From: an uncultured Spirochaetaceae bacterium
GTDB taxonomy: Bacteria; Spirochaetota; Spirochaetia; Treponematales; Treponemataceae
Direction: 5' to 3'
Assembly (NCBI GenBank): GCA_902796985.1
Contig: CADBRC010000194.1
Span: 1 to 6,425, forward strand
DNA: 6,425 bases
In this document: one piece after another, positions 1 through 3,547 of the stretch
Layout: every line of letters begins with the position of its first letter
How positions within the stretch are numbered: the stretch's first letter is position 1
Notes under the pieces: model-generated
The model's input: only the letters and a program-made list of their open reading frames with translations
Databases searched by the model: none
Told to the model about the DNA's origin: nothing
Program-made: the position numbers and the translations under genes

Positions 1-612
1 AATCCTGTCTGCGAGAATCGTTTCCAGAAGCAGGCTGATGTTGGTCATGTCCAGGAAGCAAAAGTTCATGCCGCTGAGCATCAGGACAAGCTTGGGAGCT
101 GTCATCTTGAGCTTGGTCTTGCAGTCGTCCAGGCGGTAGCGGAGCATGGAAATCTTGTCGCGGTTCAGGCCTCCTGCTATCTCTATGAAGAAGATGTTGT
201 CGGTGACATGCATCTCCAGTATGCAATCGGTCTGGTCGGCGGTGAAACTGAGTCCCAGGGCCTCCCCGATGGACTTGAAGAAACCGTCGTATTTGAGCGG
301 TTTCCGGAAGTATTTCAGGACCCTGAAATTGGCAAGTAAGGCGATTTTCCGCCTGTCCGACACATCCCCGATTGCAATGATGGGGATAGTCTTGGCGTTC
401 GGATCCTTCGCCTTCTTCTCCAGGAAGAGAATGGCATCCTCGCCCAGCTCCCCCACGTCGATGATGATAAGGTCGGGCAGAATCTGGATGAGATCCGTGT
501 ATGCACTCCTTATGTTGGGGCTCTGCTCCAGCTTGACCTGCTGCTGGTTGAGCCCCTCCGTGAGGTAGTCAAAGAACTTGTAGGACGCGCCTATCAGGAG
601 AACTTGCTTCAT
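1..612 (-). CDS. Degenerate receiver plus STAS-like regulatory protein (N-terminal part, runs off left edge)
   Basis: An open frame of exactly 204 codons starts at ATG 612-610 and reaches base 1 with no stop, so the C-terminus is missing. Residues 1-121 have receiver (CheY-like) character: a hydrophobic first strand (VLLIG), PDLIIID with a possible phosphoacceptor Asp52, IPIIAIGD as strand 4, and YFRKP with the conserved Lys104-Pro105 pair. The acidic pair that normally binds Mg2+ after strand 1 is absent (GASYK follows instead), and the usual Ser/Thr after strand 4 is Gly82, so it may be a pseudo-receiver not controlled by ordinary phosphorylation. Residues about 133-200 (TDNIFFIEIAGGL, then a helix, then PKLVLMLSGMNF) resemble the strand-helix pattern of STAS/anti-sigma-factor-antagonist domains; this assignment is less certain. 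The gene is divergent from the DJ-1 gene. Its only Shine-Dalgarno-like run, AAGGGG at 630-625, lies 12 bases from the ATG, which is long. The gene is real (clean frame, natural codon use); its function is inferred and its partner unknown. Confidence 0.8.
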   Translation of the reverse strand, partial: MKQVLLIGASYKFFDYLTEGLNQQQVKLEQSPNIRSAYTDLIQILPDLIIIDVGELGEDAILFLEKKAKDPNAKTIPIIAIGDVSDRRKIALLANFRVLKYFRKPLKYDGFFKSIGEALGLSFTADQTDCILEMHVTDNIFFIEIAGGLNRDKISMLRYRLDDCKTKLKMTAPKLVLMLSGMNFCFLDMTNISLLLETILADRI

Positions 613-696
613 ATCTATATATTACCCCTTTTCCTGTAGAAATTCAATTAGAAATCTGCTAGACTATAAAAAACGATGAAAGTGGAGGTTCGGCGG
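613..696. promoter_or_regulatory. Divergent intergenic region with candidate promoters
   Basis: This AT-rich 84-bp gap lies between two divergent genes, so it must hold the start signals for at least one of them. On the minus strand TTGAAT (647-642), a 17-base spacer and TAATAT (624-619) form a reasonable sigma70-like pair, ending 6 bases before the ATG at 612. On the plus strand TATAAA (665-670) is a plausible -10 for the DJ-1/Hpt pair, but the matching -35 (TTCAAT, 643-648, 16-base spacer) is poor. The two candidate -35 boxes overlap each other on opposite strands. The existence of a promoter here is a sound inference; the exact boxes are weak. Confidence 0.4.
684..688 (+). promoter_or_regulatory. 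Shine-Dalgarno that decides the DJ-1 start
   Basis: GGAGG lies 8 bases before ATG 697 and downstream of the earlier in-frame ATG at 676. It therefore supports initiation at 697, where the protein begins MKSAIVLIADG, the usual first strand of DJ-1 proteins. The seven extra residues from 676 have no counterpart in the family. Confidence 0.85.
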
Positions 697-1272
697 ATGA
701 AAAGTGCCATAGTCCTGATTGCGGACGGCAGTGAGGAGGTGGAGGCCCTCTCTCCTGTCGATTACCTGAGGCGGGCGGGGGTGGACGTGAGCCTTGTTGC
801 CGTGGGAGCGGCCTCTCGGACGGTCACCTTGTCCCGTAAGGTCAGCGTCAACGCGGACATTACGCTGGAGGCTTACCTCTCGGCAGCCTCGGGTAGCCTG
901 CCAGATGCCATTGTGGTGCCCGGCGGTATGCCCGGTACGACCAATATAGCAGCCTCCCGGAGCGCGGTTGCCCTTGTCGAGGAGATGCACAAGGCCGGAA
1001 GGCTGGTCTGTGCCATCTGTGCTGCGCCTGCCTTCGTCCTTTCCAAGACTTCTGCCCTGGAGGGTAAGTCCTGGGCAGGCTACCCCGGCACCGAGGGGAA
1101 CGCGGGGGCCTTCGTCTCCGGATACCAGGCTGACAGGCCCTTCATCCATGACGGCAACGTCATCACTGCCCGCGGACCCGGAGCTGCGGAAGAGTTCTCC
1201 ATGGAGATAGTGCGGACGCTCTGCGGGGAGTCCGTGTTTGAAAACGTGAAGAAAGCCGCCCTGCTGCGCTAG
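697..1272 (+). CDS. DJ-1/PfpI-family protein (YajL/DJ-1 type)
   Basis: A 191-residue cytoplasmic protein of the DJ-1/ThiJ/PfpI superfamily, close to the usual 185-195 residues of bacterial YajL and human DJ-1. Family marks are visible in order: the first strand AIVLIADG; SEEVEA with Glu16 at the position that hydrogen-bonds the reactive cysteine; DAIVVPGGMPG with the PGG turn at 75-77; the nucleophile elbow CAICAAP with Cys108; and the late ARGPG signature before the last helix. Related proteins are described as oxidative-stress chaperones and glyoxalase/deglycase-type enzymes; the old label 'thiazole monophosphate biosynthesis' for this family is not supported. The His found after the elbow in DJ-1 appears to be replaced (GYPG), so no classical triad is evident. 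An additional Cys105 makes CxxC with the nucleophile. The start was chosen at 697 for its Shine-Dalgarno. The gene probably leads a two-gene unit with the Hpt gene 44 bases downstream. The family is sure; the exact reaction is not. Confidence 0.92.
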   Translation: MKSAIVLIADGSEEVEALSPVDYLRRAGVDVSLVAVGAASRTVTLSRKVSVNADITLEAYLSAASGSLPDAIVVPGGMPGTTNIAASRSAVALVEEMHKAGRLVCAICAAPAFVLSKTSALEGKSWAGYPGTEGNAGAFVSGYQADRPFIHDGNVITARGPGAAEEFSMEIVRTLCGESVFENVKKAALLR

Positions 1273-1307
1273 CGCGGGGCGAAGCCATAAGAAAACAAGT
1301 GTAAAAC

Positions 1308-1311
1308 GAGG
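1308..1311 (+). promoter_or_regulatory. Ribosome binding site of the Hpt gene
   Basis: GAGG lies 5 bases before ATG 1317, inside the 44-base gap after the DJ-1 stop. The gap shows no hairpin followed by a T run, so read-through from the DJ-1 gene is likely. Confidence 0.55.
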
Positions 1312-1316
1312 TTCGT

Positions 1317-1673
1317 ATGACAGTAAAAGAGTTCTATGATACGATAGGCGGCGACTATAATGCGGCGTTGACCCGCCTGATGGATGATGGCTTCATCACC
1401 AAGCTCTTGGGCAAGTTCAAAGCTGACCAGAACTATGCCAACCTGACAGTGGCACTAGACGGCGGCGACGGCAAGGCTGCCTTCGTTGCGGCGCACACGC
1501 TCAAAGGACTTGCCCTGAACATGGGCATGGATGCGCTTGGCAATGCCGCCTCCGAGCTGACCGAGGCCCTGCGCGGTGACTCACCGGATGTGGAGAAAGG
1601 TAAGAGCCTGCTCCCCGCCGTCGTTACTGAGTACAAGAAGGTAAACGACGCGCTCGGGCAGCTGCTTCCCTAA
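1317..1673 (+). CDS. Stand-alone histidine phosphotransfer (Hpt) protein
   Basis: A 118-residue all-helical protein whose whole length matches a single Hpt domain. The signature is at 60-70: His60 in HTLKG, with Lys63 and Gly64 conserved, followed by a small-residue helix (ALNMG, then LGNAASELTEALR), as expected for the two antiparallel helices that carry the phosphorylated histidine. Hpt proteins relay phosphate between the receiver of a hybrid kinase and a final response regulator in the cytoplasm; His60 would be the phosphate carrier. No membrane segment or second domain is present, and no kinase or intact receiver is encoded in the window, so its partners lie elsewhere. It probably shares a transcript with the DJ-1 gene, 44 bases upstream. 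Its stop codon overlaps the stop of the convergent gene. The domain call is strong; the pathway is unknown. Confidence 0.92.
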   Translation: MTVKEFYDTIGGDYNAALTRLMDDGFITKLLGKFKADQNYANLTVALDGGDGKAAFVAAHTLKGLALNMGMDALGNAASELTEALRGDSPDVEKGKSLLPAVVTEYKKVNDALGQLLP

Positions 1674-3448
1674 ATCTTCTCGTCTATAAGCCTGTCGAGG
1701 GTCTTTTTGGCGTAGTCATGTACCCTCTGTGAGAACTGGGGGTACAAAAGGTAACTCAATATGGCGTTGCCTTTGCGTATGAATGTATTCCTCCCCATGA
1801 AGCGGCATATCTCATATGTCGCATCGCATATCGCCATCAGTACGCCGTCATTTGAGGAATGCTGTGCCGTGTACATGAGCGCATCCAGCATGGATCCGTC
1901 TGCGTCAAACGCCGTTTCGCCCGCAGCCTTGACGAGCGTATGGGAGAGGGGTGACCCGCTTGTTTTGACCAGGAGCCGTGCGATATAGGGGGCGAATGAG
2001 GCGAGCTGGCTGGAGGCTGCCAGCGTGAATATCTCCTGACAGTAAGCGGGATGGGTCAGGTAGTAGGAGCTGCTCAAAGCCCTGGCCGAACCTGTTGCGT
2101 TGTATGCTGCATCTATAGAAGAAATCTCGTTGGTCAGCAGGGTCACATACCCCTGTTCCCGGCTGCCGAAGTCCCCTTTTTTCCAGTCATTCATCATGTC
2201 CAGAGACAGTGCGCCGCTGACAGCCCTGCCGTACACGTCAGAAGATTCCAGCGTGATGTCCGAACAGAACGCGAAGTACTGCGATGCCGTTTTTTCCTTG
2301 AACAGGGAGTCTTGCCCTGCTGAAAGGTTCTGCCTGACCCTGTAAGACGATATCACCCAATCTTTTCCCATGAAGCTTATGAAGCCCTCGTCCGAGATGA
2401 ACATGTAGGACCAGGTGGAAGCGTTGTTATAAGTCGCTTTCCAGACCGGCAGAGCCTCGGAGGAGTAGCATTCCGCCGTCCCATTGTCTGCTATCGCGAG
2501 TCCTTGGGCTGTGACTGCCTTGTAGCGGAGGGAAGCTGCGTTCAGGCCTGTTTTTGCTTCCGCTTCAATCTGTCCGGTCTGCGTGTTGACATAGAGCAGG
2601 CGGGCGGGAGATCCGGAAAGAAAGGCCGCCGTTCTGCCTGAGAAGACGCCGGTGACAATTTGTGCGGCAGAGGAGAAGCGCGTCTCGGATGCGCCTTTTA
2701 TCCAGCTGGAGACGGACTTGCCCCCCTGCACGCTGCAGAGGCCTATTGCCCCGTCGGAGAACGAGAGCAGGACCCCGTCCCCGCAGGATGCCGCCGACTT
2801 GACCATGCCTGAGAATGTCAGTTCCTCCATCGGCTTTCCGAAAGGGGAGAGGGTCAGGGCGCAGCTTTTGCCGCCCTCGGTTTTGGTCAGGAATACGAGC
2901 AGTCTGCCGTCGTTCAGCTCAAGCAGGGGGAGGCTTGCGTCCTGCCCTTCCACGTCGGTCACCCAGCGGCGGGTTCCCTTGAGTCCGTAGCAGGCGACCT
3001 TTCCTCCGCCTCTGACGAAGACCCTGCCGTCCCGCCCGGCGACGGGGTCGCCGTCCATGCTGAATCCGGGCCGGGCCTTCCACAGCTCCTTGCCGCCGGG
3101 GCCTATCATGCACAGTGTCGTCTTGCGGCTGACCGCATAGAGGATACCGCCAAGTCCGGGAGAGAGGCTTTCCACCTTGCTGGAAAGTCCGTGCGTCCAG
3201 ACCGCGTTCCCTTCGCCGTCAAAGGCGTAGAGAATTTTCCCTTCGATGGGAATCATATATCCCGACTCGCTCCGTACCGCTTCGGCGAGGGCGGCCCCGC
3301 CCAGCACCGTCACTTTGCTGGGCTTTATGGCGGACAAATCGAGAGTGGGGTAGGAGGGGGCATCCTCTTTGACTGCGTCCGCGGCGAATGGGGTCACCGT
3401 GCAGAGGATGAGAATCAATATGGCAAACAGGGACAGTTTGGTCTTCAT
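1670..3448 (-). CDS. Exported PQQ-like beta-propeller protein with helical C-terminal domain
   Basis: A 592-residue protein starting at ATG 3448. Residues 1-25 form a Sec signal peptide: MKTK, a hydrophobic core (LFAILILILC), then PFAADA, with cleavage likely around residue 22-25; the mature protein would be periplasmic or at the cell surface. Residues about 45-372 contain irregular propeller blades in the PQQ/BamB style: KILYAFDGEGNAVW (71-84), ILYAVSRKTTLCMIGPGGKELW (split across 102-123), RVFVRGGGKVACYGLKGTRRW (142-162), RLLYVNTQTGQIEAEAKTGL (283-302) and GLAIADNGTAECYSSEALPVW (316-336). Residues about 385-592 are predicted helical, with HEAT-like paired helices (around 496-588). No catalytic motif is recognised; such proteins usually serve binding or scaffolding. 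An earlier in-frame TTG at 3478 is possible but would put ten odd residues before the signal peptide. Neither start has a good Shine-Dalgarno. The gene lies 99 bases after the cyclase stop on the same strand and may be its operon partner. Function unknown. Confidence 0.85.
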   Translation of the reverse strand: MKTKLSLFAILILILCTVTPFAADAVKEDAPSYPTLDLSAIKPSKVTVLGGAALAEAVRSESGYMIPIEGKILYAFDGEGNAVWTHGLSSKVESLSPGLGGILYAVSRKTTLCMIGPGGKELWKARPGFSMDGDPVAGRDGRVFVRGGGKVACYGLKGTRRWVTDVEGQDASLPLLELNDGRLLVFLTKTEGGKSCALTLSPFGKPMEELTFSGMVKSAASCGDGVLLSFSDGAIGLCSVQGGKSVSSWIKGASETRFSSAAQIVTGVFSGRTAAFLSGSPARLLYVNTQTGQIEAEAKTGLNAASLRYKAVTAQGLAIADNGTAECYSSEALPVWKATYNNASTWSYMFISDEGFISFMGKDWVISSYRVRQNLSAGQDSLFKEKTASQYFAFCSDITLESSDVYGRAVSGALSLDMMNDWKKGDFGSREQGYVTLLTNEISSIDAAYNATGSARALSSSYYLTHPAYCQEIFTLAASSQLASFAPYIARLLVKTSGSPLSHTLVKAAGETAFDADGSMLDALMYTAQHSSNDGVLMAICDATYEICRFMGRNTFIRKGNAILSYLLYPQFSQRVHDYAKKTLDRLIDEKI

Positions 3449-3547
3449 TTCATATATGTAACCACAAAAAGCCTTCAATGTGACAGGTCTGCGGCAAGAA
3501 ACTGTATCCTGATTTTCCCGCGCACTGGAGCCTCATCATAGCAGCGG

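Noticed and set aside
676..696. Earlier ATG for the DJ-1 gene adding seven residues.
   Set aside because: The GGAGG lies after this ATG and 8 bases before ATG 697, and the extra residues precede the normal first strand of the fold.
1266..1275. Perfect palindrome GCGCTAGCGC across the DJ-1 stop codon.
   Set aside because: It has no loop and no following T run, so it is not a terminator; ten bases over a stop codon in GC-rich DNA can be chance.
3395..3412. Possible lipobox (LILC at signal-peptide residues 13-16).
   Set aside because: Leu just before the Cys is not a normal lipobox residue, and a Sec cleavage site (PFAADA) follows at the right distance. Lipidation is not excluded, but spirochaete lipobox rules are looser and need a predictor.
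3449..3478. TTG start at 3478 for the exported propeller protein.
   Set aside because: It has no Shine-Dalgarno and would put MKAFCGYIYE before a classic signal peptide that begins MKTK at 3448.
3449..3547. Terminator or promoter in the gap between the cyclase and propeller genes.
   Set aside because: No stable hairpin followed by a T run was found, and the best promoter-like pair (TTGAAG, 16 bases, TATATG) would start transcription inside the gene.
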